A DNA stretch of 64,000 nt from Lucinisca nassula (Eukaryota; Mollusca; Bivalvia; Lucinida; Lucinidae): the NCBI GenBank assembly GCA_963580285.1, contig CAUZLF010000719.1:124001-188000 (forward strand), written 5' to 3'. Positions 42,102 to 52,200 of the stretch are shown here, one piece after another. Made by a program: the position numbers and the translations under genes. Each line of letters begins with the position of its first letter. The first letter of the stretch is position 1. The notes below the pieces were generated by a model that ran no database searches, had not been told where the DNA came from, and was given only the letters and a program-made list of their open reading frames with translations.

Positions 42102-42326
42102 CCCAGTTAGTACCAGAAACCCCCAAATGGGTACCCTGGCAAACAGTGCAGGCCCAGATCTGATGCCGCATTCTGCGGCGTCTGATCAGGGCCTACACTG
42201 TTCGTGAAAAGTTAAGCCATTTTCCAAATAAATTTTGAAGAAAAAAAAATAAAAATCAACACCCCTTAATTTTGAAATGCACTCGGCTATATATAAAGAG
42301 GAAGATTCCATTCGGTACAAAAAGCG
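42102..42326 (+). mobile_element. MITE-2 copy, complete, 77 bp before the fourth KDM6A exon
   Basis: 225 bp between TTAA at 42098-42101 and 42327-42330. Core GATGCCGCATTCTGCGGCGTC. Confidence 0.92.
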
Positions 42327-42403
42327 TTAAATGATGAACAATATGTTTATTTGTAAACTGACGACACCTTTAGTTTTGAACATTCGGGCTCTGTTGTTTT
42401 TAG

Positions 42404-42497
42404 GGCAAGTTCAGGCAAGCCAAAGAAGCGTATGAGCAGTTTGTACAGTCTGAGGGTATAGAAGATACACAAGAAGCGACTGCTCATAAACAGCTTG
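42404..42497 (+). CDS. KDM6A: KDM6A TPR exon (AKEAYEQ exon)
   Basis: Encodes GKFRQAKEAYEQFVQSEGI followed by EDTQEATAHKQLG, matching the UTX run 'RKY(x)SAKEAYEQLLQ(T)E...QQLGW'. AKEAYEQ is a hallmark segment. The acceptor TTGTTTTTAG and donor CTTG|GTAAGT are good; phase 0 in, +1 out. It has more substitutions relative to vertebrates in its second half than the other exons do. Confidence 0.92.
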
Positions 42498-42525
42498 GTA
42501 AGTTTTGCACAAAATCACCAGGCCT

Positions 42526-42905
42526 CATATTTTTCAGGCATTTGCAGGATTTCAGGCTTTTAAAGCTTGATTTTTTTCTTGATTTCAGGCTTTTAGATTT
42601 TGATTTTTCTTTTTATATTCTGTTTAAAATGACTATTTAACCCTTATCATGCTAAGTAAAATTATTTAGCCACACCCATTCCTGTCTATTCACCAATCAA
42701 ATTACTTGATATGATGTATTTGTTCAAGTTACAAACTGCATTACAAACAGTGTAGATCCTGATCAGATGGCTTCTTCAGAAGCCATCTGATCTGGTTCCA
42801 CACTGTTTGCAAAGGTAATGGTTGTTGTATTCAGCAGGATGAGGTTAAAGGCCGCAAAATGGGGCCTTTCAGGCATGGAAAAGCTTGGTCAGTATGAGGC
42901 CTGAA
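42526..42905. mobile_element. CAGGCCTCATA element with a MITE-1 inside
   Basis: Ends CAGGCCTCATATTTTTCAGG and CAGTATGAGGCCTGA are inverse. The interior has repeated 'gatttcaggctttt'. MITE-1 (42641-42844, TTAA-flanked) sits at the same internal position as in the copies at 48876-49262 and 52299-52638. Confidence 0.82.
42641..42844. mobile_element. MITE-1 copy nested in the CAGGCCTCATA element
   Basis: 204 bp between TTAA at 42637-42640 and 42845-42848; T/T core. Confidence 0.9.
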
Positions 42906-42910
42906 TCACA

Positions 42911-43209
42911 TTTTTAGCTCGGCTGTTTTCAAAGGAAGCGACGAGATATTATCACAGCTCTGATATCGTCATCGTCATCTGTGTCGTCGTGCAAAAACTT
43001 GGACATTTTGTAATATCTCTGTCATTACTGAACATATTTACTTGAAACTCGGACTAGTTGTTCATTGTGAAAAGGGGAACTCATACCAATAGGTGAGGTA
43101 ACCCTCAAACTATTTTTGGCACAGTTATGCCCCTTTTTCGACTTAGAATTTTTGTTTTCTAAAAGAAACTTCAGCCGAGCAATGGCACCCGCATGCGGTG
43201 CCCTTGTTC
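42911..43209. mobile_element. Short pearl/HINE-like element, no tandem core
   Basis: GCTCGGCTG (42917-42925) and its inverse CAGCCGAGC (43172-43180), then a GGCACCCGCATGCGGTGCC hairpin and CTTGTT. About 300 bp with GTCATCGTCATCTG near the left end. Same architecture as the 5816 element but with different sub-terminal repeats and no tandem array. Confidence 0.78.
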
Positions 43210-43431
43210 AAACATAAATACTATATTACCGTAATAAGGCACTGTGCGCTCAGACATTTCATTCTAGAAGTACTTCAATTACAACCACTCGGGTGAAGAT
43301 TTCAGGATTATTCCCGATTTCAGGATTTTTAGACTTTCTGTTCCTATATAAAGTATAGGTTAAGGTGCCTTTTCAGGATTTGGAAACCTTCATTTCAGGA
43401 TTTTTGTAATTTTTAACTTTAACCCATGCAC

Positions 43432-44420
43432 CCATGAGACTGGTGGTTTAGCAGTACAACGTGTGTCTGTGTTTTACGTCCCACCAACAGCTAAGGTTAT
43501 ATGGAGATGGGACCTTGGTCTGTAGAGCCAAATATAATGCTGTTCTCGCATGCCCTGGTTGGTGTCATTGAATGTCATCATAAGGAACAAAAATACATAT
43601 GGTCTAGGGGTGGGGATCTGAACGGTTTCTGGGATATAAAGCCTTTAATAAAATGAAGGGGTGGGGCATGGCCCTGAGGCACTCCAGGGGACCTCTAGGT
43701 TGGTGTCACTGAAAGCATCTTATCATAAGGAACAAGCGTATATATGATTTAGGGGTGGGGTTTGAATGGTTTCTGAAATATAATTATGTCCTTTTATGAA
43801 GTGGAGGGATGGGGATTGACCCAGTGCAACCCTGGGGTCACCCTAGTTAGCATATCTAAATGTGTCTAATAATATGGTTCAACAATATATGGTTTAGGGT
43901 AATGGATCCGAACGGTTTCTGAGATATAAGGCCTTAAATGAAATGGAGGGGGTGAGGCAAGGCCTCAGTGCACCACTGGTGACCTCCAGCTTAATGTCAA
44001 TGAAAGGGTCTTATCATAAGAAACAAGAATATTTATGGTTTAGGGGTGGGATCTAAACAGTTTCGCAGATATTAGTCTTTTTCTAAAGTGGAGGGGGTGG
44101 GGCAAGGCCGGGCGCACCCAAATTTAACGCTGCTCCATCTGAGGAAGCTATGTACCGAATATGGTTGCATTCTGGCCAATGGTTAAGGAGGAGATAGTGT
44201 GACGGACCGAAGGCTGGACTGGCTAACGGTGACAGACATGTTAGGTACTGTGTGTCTAAGAGTGAGTGTTTGAGTTTTATGTCTCACCGACAGCTAAGGT
44301 CATTAGGAGAATGGACCTCTGTTTAAAGACTCATCCGAAAGTCTGGAGAAGCCCGGGATCGATCTTGCTACCCCTGGTTTACAAGGCAATTAGCATAACC
44401 ACTACACCAAGGAGGCTTTT
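43432..44420 (-). mobile_element. SINE-T fragments flanking a ~145-bp tandem array
   Basis: 43468-43530 ('gttttacgtcccaccaac') is a SINE-T body fragment. 44252-44420 is a fuller reverse SINE-T ('gtctcaccgacagctaagg' to 'ccaaggaggctttt'). Between them lies the array annotated separately. Confidence 0.7.
43540..44115. repeat. ~145-bp tandem array (GGTGGGGATCTGAACGG)
   Basis: 'atatggtctaggggtgggg', 'gaacggtttctgggatata' and 'ggggtggggcatggccc' recur four times, spaced about 145-155 bp. It resembles the core units of pearl-like elements, but I see no terminal repeats. Confidence 0.8.
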
Positions 44421-44689
44421 ACTTGTGTGTCTAGAAAAATAAAAATTAAAAAACACCCTGTGTTAAAAAAAGACACACAAAACAGTTTATCTGGACCTAC
44501 CTAACTGAATAAATCCCATAGAGTTGTATTGATTTGTCCTTATGTAAAATGACACACAATGTATCATTCGTTAGATCCAACAGACACATGGCTGGATGGA
44601 CAGACGGACAGACAGACTGAGGGAGAATTTCACAATATCCCCTTACACTTTTTTAAAAGCGTGGGGATAAATATGCCAACAGTCATTGG

Positions 44690-44995
44690 TCACCCCCACC
44701 CATCAGGGCTTGCAGAAATAGATTGGGCTGCATGTTGGTCCCAGGCAGAACTGAAACTGACCACACAAGTCATGAGTTCTGGTAAACCGCTTAGAAGGAC
44801 TAAACCTGCCCAGGCAAGTGGTGTTAGTCAGACCATCTAATGCATTATAAGCCTTTTGGTTTCATTTGGCAGCAGGGCCCAAGATGTCATTTTTTCTTGG
44901 TGTGGGGTAAAAATCCCACAAAATTGGAAATAATGTCTCCAAAATGACCTTAATAGTGTTGACTGGGATGTTAGACCTCAAATTCAAACAAACCA
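44690..44995 (+). mobile_element. SINE-A copy ~110 bp before the fifth KDM6A exon
   Basis: Diverged full-length copy: 'cacccatcagggcttgcag' to 'gttgactgggatgttagacc' and CAAATTCAAACAAACC. Confidence 0.85.
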
Positions 44996-45106
44996 GCAGC
45001 TGTAATTGGCATTTTAAAATTTATGAGCAGGACTAATTTCACGCTCAAGTGAGTTGAGAATGAAAATATTTTTTTAACCTCCGCACCTTGTTCTGAATCC
45101 CTCTAG

Positions 45107-45233
45107 GTTGGTTGTTCCATACAATAGATAGTCTTGGAGATAAGGCAGGCCGAGAACAGAAAGCAGTTCACCATCTTCAGAAGTCGATAGATGTTGATAA
45201 CACCAACGGGCAGACCTGGTACCTTCTTGGCAG
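45107..45233 (+). CDS. KDM6A: KDM6A TPR exon (GWLFHTIDSLGDKA exon)
   Basis: Two bases finish the Gly codon, then WLFHTIDSLGDKAGREQKAV and HHLQKSIDVDNTNGQTWYLLG, leaving AG for the next codon. Family equivalent: GW(M)HHT(V)D(L)LGDKA...A(I)(Q)YLQKS(L)E(A)D(P)NSGQ(S)WY(F)LGR. This is the most diagnostic exon for UTX. Acceptor CTCTAG and donor GGCAG|GTAGGC; phases +1 in, +2 out. Confidence 0.95.
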
Positions 45234-45625
45234 GTAGGCAGTCCATTTCGATAACACACCCAAGAACAAGAAATTTCATCACAAATGACATGTTTGTGAA
45301 AGAAACCGTAATCCATATTCAGCGCTAAATTTCTGCTTCACACAGAAAGTGGGAGCAGAGCTTTGGGATTGTCAAAAATCAATCTCGCTTCTTAAGTTTG
45401 CGCTGCATATTAAAAAATGTTACTAGCATTGCGTCAGTTGTCTTAAAGTTTCGGCCAATCAACTGAGAAGAAATAGCTACCCATTCGTTCGGACCATGTT
45501 GTCTGTCATCTCTAAAATCTGTCCATAACCACATGAAGGAATGTTAAACGTTTCGGCGCGTCTATGATTTTCTTTTCAAACAGCATCAAACCTGCGACAG
45601 GGAGAAGTCTTATTGCTAAACTGCT

Positions 45626-45957
45626 GGGGCCAGTTGTTCAAAACTAACAACGTTGTTAGTTAACGTATCATTAAAACTTTGATCATTAAATATGGCAAAT
45701 TGTTCAAAACTAAGACATCGTTAATTAACGTATCGTTAAAACTTTGATCATTAAATATGGCAAATATGCTAATATTTTTGCTGAAAAAATGTGAGCAGCT
45801 TTTGCATCCTGTGAGCAGCTTTTGCATCTGCAAAAGCTGCTCGCATTTTTTCAGCAAAAATACCAAAATTTTAAAATTAAACTTGCTAGAACAGTTAACA
45901 ATATGACCACTAACGAGCTTGTTAAGCTAACGATGCTTCAAACAACTGGGCCCTAGT
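45626..45957. mobile_element. Inverted-repeat element with GGGGCCAGTTGTTC ends
   Basis: Left GGGGCCAGTTGTTCAAAACT and right 'cttcaaacaactgggccc' are inverse. A 64-bp internal duplication ('ttgttcaaaactaa...aaatatggcaaat') and a hairpin (45772-45869) lie within. Confidence 0.75.
45772..45869. repeat. TTTTTGCTGAAAAAATG hairpin
   Basis: Arms TTTTTGCTGAAAAAATGTGAG and inverse; one arm carries a 23-bp tandem duplication of the GAGCAGCTTTTGCATC part. Related to 42008-42085. Confidence 0.8.
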
Positions 45958-46014
45958 TGCATAATTGTAAGATTTACCAGAATCTACATGTCCTTGGTCA
46001 TGTAGAACAAATGA

Positions 46015-46238
46015 GCCCCGCCAGGCGATTTTGTGTCTTCGAGCATTCCGTCATGACAAATTTTAACTGCGTATGCCCAGCCATTCAGAGGGGCCAGGGA
46101 TGTGGCTTTCTGTTTGAAGGTTCACTGCTTGTATGAGCGAGCAGCGAAGGTTCTGGCAAGACTGCGCGCATGCGCAGGCTCGCCTGAACCTTCGCTGCTC
46201 GCATTGGCAATAAGTACCAAAATCGCTTGACGGGGCCC
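46015..46238. mobile_element. MITE-8 copy with AAATGA target duplication
   Basis: 224 bp, AAATGA on both sides (46009-46014 and 46239-46244). Confidence 0.9.
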
Positions 46239-46254
46239 AAATGAAATTTTGATA

Positions 46255-47345
46255 GTCTGGCTGTTCCAGTTCTTGAGTTATCTGCCCTTGACGTATTTAA
46301 AAAATGCATTTTAGACTGTAGTTCGTTTATCATTTACAATATCTTGCTGAAACTTCATAGATATGTAGTAGATGAATTGTTATATACTGTGGCAAAGGAG
46401 CATGACTCTGGCTTTCCCAGCGATTGAGTTATCTGCCTTTGAAATATCTGAAAAATGGTTTTTGGCCTCTAGTTCCCTTACTATATGGAATATCTCGATG
46501 AAACTTCACAGATATATAGAGGACTTAATGGTTCATATCGTGGCCAAGGACCACTACTCTGGCTATACCAGTTCTTGAGTTATCTGCCCTTGAAGTATTT
46601 AAAATGCATTTTAGACTGTAGTTCCTTTATTATTTACAATATCTTGCTGAAACTTCATAGATATGTAGTAGATTAAATGTTACATACTGTGGCAAAGGAA
46701 CATGACTGGCTTTCCCAGCAATTGAGTTATCTGCCCTTGAAATATATAAGAAAAGGGATTTTGGCCTATAGTTCATTTATTATTTGAAATATATGGATAA
46801 AACTTCTACACCCTCTGCTGTCTGTCGGTCTGTCCATCCATTTGTATGTCTGTCCATCTGTCTGTCTGTCCCTTTTCAGTATCTGAAAAATAGTTTTTGG
46901 CCTCTAGTTCCCTTACTATATGAAATATTTGGATTAAACTTTACAGATATATAGAGGACTAAAGGGTACATATTGTGACCAAGGACCATATAGAGGAGTA
47001 AAGGGTACATATTGTGGCCAAGGACTACTTCTCTGGCTGTTCCAGTTCTTTAGTTATTTGCCCTTGATGTATTAAAAATCGATTTTAGACTCTAGTTCCT
47101 TTATTATTTGCAATATCTTGCTGAAATTTCATAGATGTACAGCAGACTAAATATTACATATTGTGGCAAAGGTACATGACTCTGGCTGTCCCTGCCCTTG
47201 ATAAGTCTGAAAAATGGAATTTGTGTCTGTTGGTCAGTGCATACAAAACGGAATTTGTGTCTGTTGGTCAGTGCATACTTAATGAAATCCATCCAGCCAT
47301 CTGTGTTTTATTTCCAGTCAATAGTTTGAACATTCTTTGCTGAAG
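46255..47345. repeat. ~150-bp tandem array (AGTTATCTGCCCTTGA)
   Basis: 'gagttatctgcccttga', 'ttttagactgtagttcctttat', 'caatatcttgctgaaacttc' and 'catatgtggcaaaggaac' recur about seven times; alternate units differ (TTTTAGACTGTAG versus TTTTGGCCTCTAG). Diverged. ORFs here are repeat-derived. Confidence 0.8.
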
Positions 47346-47574
47346 CTGCTGCTATCTAATAGTGAAAAAGGTGAGATAGTACATCTACCCATGCTAGAAT
47401 TAATTTGTGGATTTTGTCCCTGTGAGAATGCCAAAAGATCACCCACAAACATCTTAATTTATGATTGGTTGCCATTTATGCTTAATCCTTTTGATTGAAG
47501 CCTAATCAGCCTCACGCTTGGAATGTGCAGTAAAAGCCTAACCAAATAGATGCCTAAAATAAAGGCCCTTCTAA

Positions 47575-47720
47575 GTGGTTAACCAGTACTTAGTGCACAT
47601 ACTTCATGCCTGCCCTTCTTGAATCAGCGGAAGGAGCACAATGACCGTAGAAATTACTTCATGATCAGTCTTCACGAAAGAATATAGTCAGACAGGCAGT
47701 ACATCGAAAAACATGAAATT
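47575..47720 (-). mobile_element. SINE-B fragment
   Basis: 'gtggttaaccagtacttag', 'tgcccttcttgaatcagcgg', 'tgatcagtcttcacgaaag'. Confidence 0.6.
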
Positions 47721-48080
47721 CTTACATGTACCACATAAAGATACATGTTCCACAGCCATTTAAGGTAAATACTTGCCTCCATAATTTTCTAATAATGTCA
47801 ACTTATTGAGTTGCCTTCCCATCAAATGTCTGAAAAATGGATTTTTACATATGCTTCATGCATCTTTTAACAACTTCATCCACACATTAAGACATTACAC
47901 TTGCGGATCATATCTCTGCTATCCCCTTTCTAGTTATTTAGCCTTGATATATTTTCAAATAAGTTACATTGCTTAGCAGTGGCGTGGTATTATGCAGCGT
48001 CTGCGGTGCTTTTATTTTTCTTTGAGCATGTCAGAACTCCTTTTCAAACATTAAAGTAATATGATTCTGTATGTTTCTAT
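47721..48080. other. Intronic tract without recognised features
   Basis: Contains a weak continuation of the 46255 array motif; it otherwise leads to the next exon's polypyrimidine tract. Confidence 0.35.
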
Positions 48081-48087
48081 TTCCTAG

Positions 48088-48186
48088 GTGTTTTTCAAGT
48101 CTTGGCAAAGTGCATGATGCATTTGTGTCATACCGGAACTCGATCGACAAGTCTGAGGCCAGTGCTGACACCTGGTGCTCTATAGG
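48088..48186 (+). CDS. KDM6A: KDM6A TPR exon ([16 protein letters not shown] exon)
   Basis: The first base completes Arg, then [20 protein letters not shown] and [12 protein letters not shown], ending with two bases of the Gly codon. SYR(x)[16 protein letters not shown] is nearly invariant in the UTX family as I remember it. Acceptor TTCTATTTCCTAG, donor ATAGG|GTAAAT; phase +2 out. The next expected exon (vertebrate VLYQQQNQPMDAL region) was not found downstream in the window. Confidence 0.95.
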
Positions 48187-48351
48187 GTAAATATCTTATA
48201 TATTTTCATTACACGCTCAGAGCAAAACCCAGAGCTCTACAACAGCTGGTTTAGACCTAAGATGGGTCTCATTCACCAACTTAGAACACATAAACAGTTG
48301 CATTTGAAGCATTTGATCATTGGTCATTGTGAGTGTTATTATAACTATTTA

Positions 48352-48856
48352 CTGTAAAATTCCTATATTAAGACCTGGCCCCCACCCATCGGGACTTGGA
48401 GAAATATATGGGCTGCACGATGCTTCCAGGCAGAGCTAAATCCGACCCACACACGAGTACTGGTAAACCGCTTAGAGGATCTAAGCCTGCCCAGGCAAAG
48501 CGGTGCGAGTCCAACCGCTCATGCTTATAAACCTTATTGGTTTCATTGGGGGACAGGGCTTGAGATGTCATTTCATCTCAATGTCGGGTAAAAGTCCCAC
48601 AAAATTGGAAGCAACGTCTCCAAAATGACCTTTACAGTGTTGACAGGGAGGTTAAACCTCAAATCAAACAAAAACCTATATTAAGACCACCTTTGGAACT
48701 TATCAAAACTAGTCTTAAAGACCACTTTAAAACAGTCAGAAATGTGGTCTCCCAATAGAGCACATGGGATGTACAAAACTCGAAGAAAATGTAAATAAAA
48801 TCTTCTAAGCATAATTCATCTTAATTTTGGGTGGTCTTAATAGTGGAAGTTCACTG
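48352..48856. mobile_element. MITE-9 copy interrupted by SINE-A
   Basis: Left end CTGTAAAATTCCTATATTAA and right end 'cttaatagtggaagttcactg' are inverse and flanked by TA. The interior has GACCACCTTTGG and 'tggtctcccaatagagc'. SINE-A is inserted near the left end. Confidence 0.75.
48376..48674 (+). mobile_element. SINE-A copy with perfect 14-bp target duplication
   Basis: CCTATATTAAGACC occurs at 48362-48375 and again at 48675-48688. Complete element from 'tggcccccacccatcggg' to the CAAATCAAACAAAAA tail. Confidence 0.95.
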
Positions 48857-48875
48857 TATACGCTTACTTCTTTCA

Positions 48876-49262
48876 GGCCTCATATTTTTCAGGCATAGGC
48901 AGGATTTCAGGCTTTTAGGGCTTGATTTTTTTTTTTTTTCTTGATTTCAGGCTTTTTTTGATTTTGAATTTTCCTCCTATATTCTGTTTAAAATGACTAT
49001 TTAACACTTATCCTCTGAATAAAATTATTTTGCTACACCCATTTCTGCCTATTCACCAATCAAATTATTTGATATAATGTATTCAAGTCACACACTGCAT
49101 TACAAACAGTGTAGAGCCTGATCAGATGGCTTCTTCAGAAGCCATCTGATCTGGATCTACACTGTTTGCAAAGATATTGGTTGTCATGTACAGCAGGATG
49201 AGAGTTAAGGCTGCAAAATCAGGTCTTTCAGGCTTTGAAAAGCTTGGTCAGTATGAGTCCTG
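48876..49262. mobile_element. CAGGCCTCATA element with a MITE-1 inside
   Basis: Second copy of the composite at 42526; MITE-1 (49005-49204) sits at the same internal TTAA. Confidence 0.82.
49005..49204. mobile_element. MITE-1 copy nested in the CAGGCCTCATA element
   Basis: Between TTAA at 49001-49004 and 49205-49208; T/T core. Confidence 0.88.
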
Positions 49263-49506
49263 TTCTTTTGCATGCCTGTTGTGGTAACCTTTATTGACAA
49301 TTTTGAGGCGTATCCTAATGTGGTGTGATAAAGGGTAGATATAATTTCTGTAGCACAGTGAAATTCCTGTATTAAGACCACCTTTGAGACTTGTCTTTAA
49401 CTCCACTTTTGAACAGTTCCAAAAGTGGTCTCTTACTATAGGATAGTGGGTGTTGTAAAAAATAAAAAGAAAGACAAATTGAAATGTTTTGAATATAAGG
49501 ATCGAC

Positions 49507-49634
49507 CATGGTTTTTCATGCATTAACATTCGCCGGGTCCCGAGGAAGCTGTTTGAACATGAGGCCGCCAGGCCGAATGTTCAAATATCTTCCCAGGGAT
49601 CCGGCAAATGTTAATGCATGAAATAACCATGGAT
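49507..49634. repeat. Long palindrome ACCATGGTTTTTCATGCATT
   Basis: Arms ACCATGGTTTTTCATGCATT and inverse enclose GCCGGGTCCCGAGGAAG and its near-inverse; about 125 bp. Confidence 0.8.
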
Positions 49635-50061
49635 GATCGTTGTTCTTGCATAACTTACGATTCCGACAGCAAATTTTGACGAAAACGCCCAAAAACCTCC
49701 ATCTATAATCTTGAAATGCGACTGGCGCACCAACATGGCGGCCATTTCAGAATGTTGTTTACAATGACGTTGTTACGCAGTAACCATCTGACGTCATCAT
49801 AGAACCCTAAAACGCTACGTTCAGGGCGATAACGTTACGCCGCTCAACGTAACGTAAACAAAGCAAGGCCCGTCTTGTGATATCAAAAGCTCAAAATCCA
49901 TGTTCAAACGGCACGCGAATTTCATGATTTGAACATGGTTTTTGCTGTTTGAGCACGGCTTTCGGCCATTTGACAATGGCTTCAAACAGCCATGCGCATA
50001 GGTATTTATGCAAGAATACGGTTTTAAAAGAAGAATTTGACTCGGTTTTAGGTGGTCTTAA

Positions 50062-50281
50062 CCCATTTAGTACCAGAAACCCCACAACGAGTATTTGGCA
50101 AACAGTGCTGGCCCAAATCAGATGCCGCAGAGCGCGGCGTCTGATCAGGGTCTCCACTGTTTGCTAAATGTTCTGTCATTTTCCAAATTGATTTTGAGGA
50201 AAACACAACCTGACACCCCTAAATTTTGAATTGGACTCCTGCTATATATAAGGAGGAAGATTTCATTTGGTACAAAATGGG
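50062..50281 (+). mobile_element. MITE-2 copy inserted in a MITE-9 end
   Basis: 220 bp between TTAA at 50058-50061 and 50282-50285. The unoccupied equivalent is GGTGGTCTTAATAGTGG at 48831-48847. Confidence 0.93.
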
Positions 50282-50369
50282 TTAATAGCGGAATTTCACT
50301 AAATTTATGTTGTGGCTCGAATTAAATATAAATACATGTAGTAGTGCAGGACCATCACCAGTTGATATA

Positions 50370-50715
50370 CAGTCGAACTTCAATGGCTCGAACTCCATTA
50401 GGACCTCGAAAAACTGTTCGAGACAGGGGTAGTTCGAGCCACTGCTATTACTGCCAGGAGGCATAACGAGATACTTTTGGACATATTTTCGTTGTTCGTT
50501 TATGAAAATGTATGTTGTGTGTACTCATTAGAATCGCCTCATCGAGGCGATTCTAATAAGTATACACAGCATTCATTAGCAAGACAAAAGCCTAAAATCT
50601 CCTTAATTATCCCCCACTATTTCTTATGTAGAGGTTTTCCTTAGGGACTCAAGAACGGCTTTGACTCAGCCATGGTAAACGAGCCATCGTTGTTCGAGCC
50701 ATCAAAGTTCTACTG
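50370..50715. mobile_element. MITE-6 copy, full length
   Basis: 346 bp, TA on both sides, ends CAGTCGAACTTCAATGGC and its partner; core-II hairpin GAATCGCCTCATCGAGGCGATTC. Confidence 0.92.
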
Positions 50716-50739
50716 TATAGACTATAGGACACGATTAAA

Positions 50740-51320
50740 CCTAAAATAAGATATAGTCAATCCTCATTAATCCAACATTTGTCGTTATAAGGGCAACTAC
50801 TTAGCTAAAGGCTTAGCTCGGTTCTGAGCGGCGTGGGCTTCTGCACAAATCAAGTCCATAGTCATGTGGCTTGTTTGATTTGAGGTTTAACGTCCCCGTC
50901 AGCACTGTATAGGTCATTTTGGAGATGTTGCTTCCAATTTTGTGGGACTTTTACCCGACATTGAGATGAAATGATATCTCAAGCCCTGTCGCCCAATGAA
51001 ACCAATAGGGTTAATAAGCATTGACGGTCCAACTCACACCTCTTTGCCTGGGCAGGCTTAGATTATCTAAGCGGTTTACCAATACCCATGTGCGGTCGGT
51101 TTCAGCTCTGTGTGGAAGGATCATGCAGCCCATCTATTTCTCTAAGCCCCAATGGGCGGGGGCCGCATAGTCATGAGGCGATTCTAACAAATGTTTATAA
51201 CAGTTGTTTCTTGGAGTACATGTAATAATGGGGAAAAGGCCTCTTATTACCTATTATACTCCTAACTGGGATTCTTTATAACGACAAATTCTTTATAGCG
51301 GGACAATAATAGGTAACACA
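50740..51320. mobile_element. Inverted-repeat element ('cattaatccaacatttgtcg') split by SINE-A
   Basis: The left part 50740-50866 and right part 51166-51320 ('gttataacagttgtttcttgg', 'ataacgaca') match the element around 57940-58300, which is uninterrupted. Confidence 0.6.
50867..51165 (-). mobile_element. SINE-A copy with 10-bp target duplication
   Basis: CATAGTCATG at 50857-50866 and 51166-51175 flank the complete 299-bp element; three more flanking bases match with one difference. Confidence 0.93.
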
Positions 51321-51409
51321 TACTGTCTTTATAACGAGGGTCTACTGTATGTGGGACCTGCAGATTCAGATCAGCCTTTACGTTCACCCACTTTCTCTTC
51401 AGACTCAAG

Positions 51410-51850
51410 AAAACTTCATCTGAAAATGTTGTCTGTTTTTGTTGCCACTGCATCTTCTTGCTAACATTTCATTACGAAAACACGCCTATACAAATATATT
51501 TTAAAAATTTTACCAACGAAAAATGAAAATTTTCATATGAAAATATTTGATACATGTTTTTTCCTTAATTCTGCTCAAAACATAGATTGTGGATACTCGT
51601 TAGAACCGCCTAAATGAGGCTGTTCTAATGAGTACCCACACTCGTTAGAACCGCCTCAATGAGGCTGTTCTAACGAGTACCCACAATCTATGTTTTTGAG
51701 CAGAAATAAGAAAAATAATTTTGCATGCAGGCAAACAGTGTGGACCCTGATCAGACTGCAGTCTGATCTGTTTCCACACTGTTTGCAACAATGAGATTTA
51801 AAGTAACTATCAAACAAAGCAGACCATTTGTCATCTTCGCAAGCCAAGGG
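51410..51850. mobile_element. MITE-3 interrupted by MITE-5-type sequence
   Basis: The MITE-3 start ('gaaaacttcatctgaaaatg') precedes a MITE-5 block (51471-51718, 'cgaaaacacgcctatac', core-II hairpin twice in tandem). It then resumes with 'ttttgcatgcaggcaaac', the core-I hairpin and 'gtaactatcaaacaaagcag'. Confidence 0.7.
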
Positions 51851-51928
51851 TACTTAGTCCACTAGGTTCCTTATGCACAAGGAACGTTGTGGACTTAGTG
51901 CCCTTGGCTTGCGAAGATGACCATTTGT
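51835..51928. repeat. AAGCCAAGGG palindrome
   Basis: TCATCTTCGCAAGCCAAGGG ... with inverse CCCTTGGCTTGCGAAGATGA around TCCTTATGCACAAGGA; near perfect, ~94 bp. Confidence 0.85.
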
Positions 51929-52079
51929 GTGATTTGCATCCCAAGGGATTTGATTGAAGCTTTTGTTATCTCTCATTGGGTAGCTTGAAGGTTGAGAAAG
52001 GCTCGTAGGATCAGCATAGACTTTGGATCAGACTGCGTGGATGCACAGGCTGACCTGGGTGTTTGGTGGTTGCAGTTTT

Positions 52080-52200
52080 GACTTTATCTAAATCTTCTAT
52101 TCAGAAACCAGAAGGCCCTGGCATTTGATATTTGGCGTGTAGCTTTGCCTGATGGACCACAACCAAGATTGTTTAGATAATACCCCTGGGGTCAAAAAAT
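52080..52200. repeat. Lone 166-bp pearl-core unit (decayed)
   Basis: 'aaatcttctattcagaaacc', 'aggccctggcatttgatatt', 'aaccaagattgtttagat', 'ccctggggtcaaaaaa' match one unit of the 6660 array. Confidence 0.7.

Larger units (their letters stand above)
23140..48186 (+). other. KDM6A: KDM6A/UTX partial gene model (six exons)
   Basis: Joining the six exons gives 175 continuous codons that match, in order and without gaps in phase, the TPR domain of UTX-type H3K27 demethylases as I remember the animal family. Exon phases: first exon ends in phase 0; second ends +1; third restores phase 0; fourth ends +1; fifth ends +2; sixth ends +2. Introns are 6118, 6931, 6006, 2609 and 2854 bp. In the family, the TPR region mediates assembly into the nuclear MLL3/4 (COMPASS-like) complex, while the C-terminal JmjC domain removes H3K27 methyl groups. 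Neither the start, the other TPR exons nor the JmjC exons were found in the window. Confidence 0.9.
49355..50300. mobile_element. Long MITE-9-related element with internal palindromes and a nested MITE-2
   Basis: Left 'cagtgaaattcctgtattaagaccacc' and right 'ggtggtctta' + 'atagcggaatttcact' match the MITE-9 ends. Internal palindromes: 49507-49634 (CATGGTTTTTCATGCATTAA and inverse) and 49890-49992 (GTTTGAACATGG/CCATG). MITE-2 splits the right end. Confidence 0.65.
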
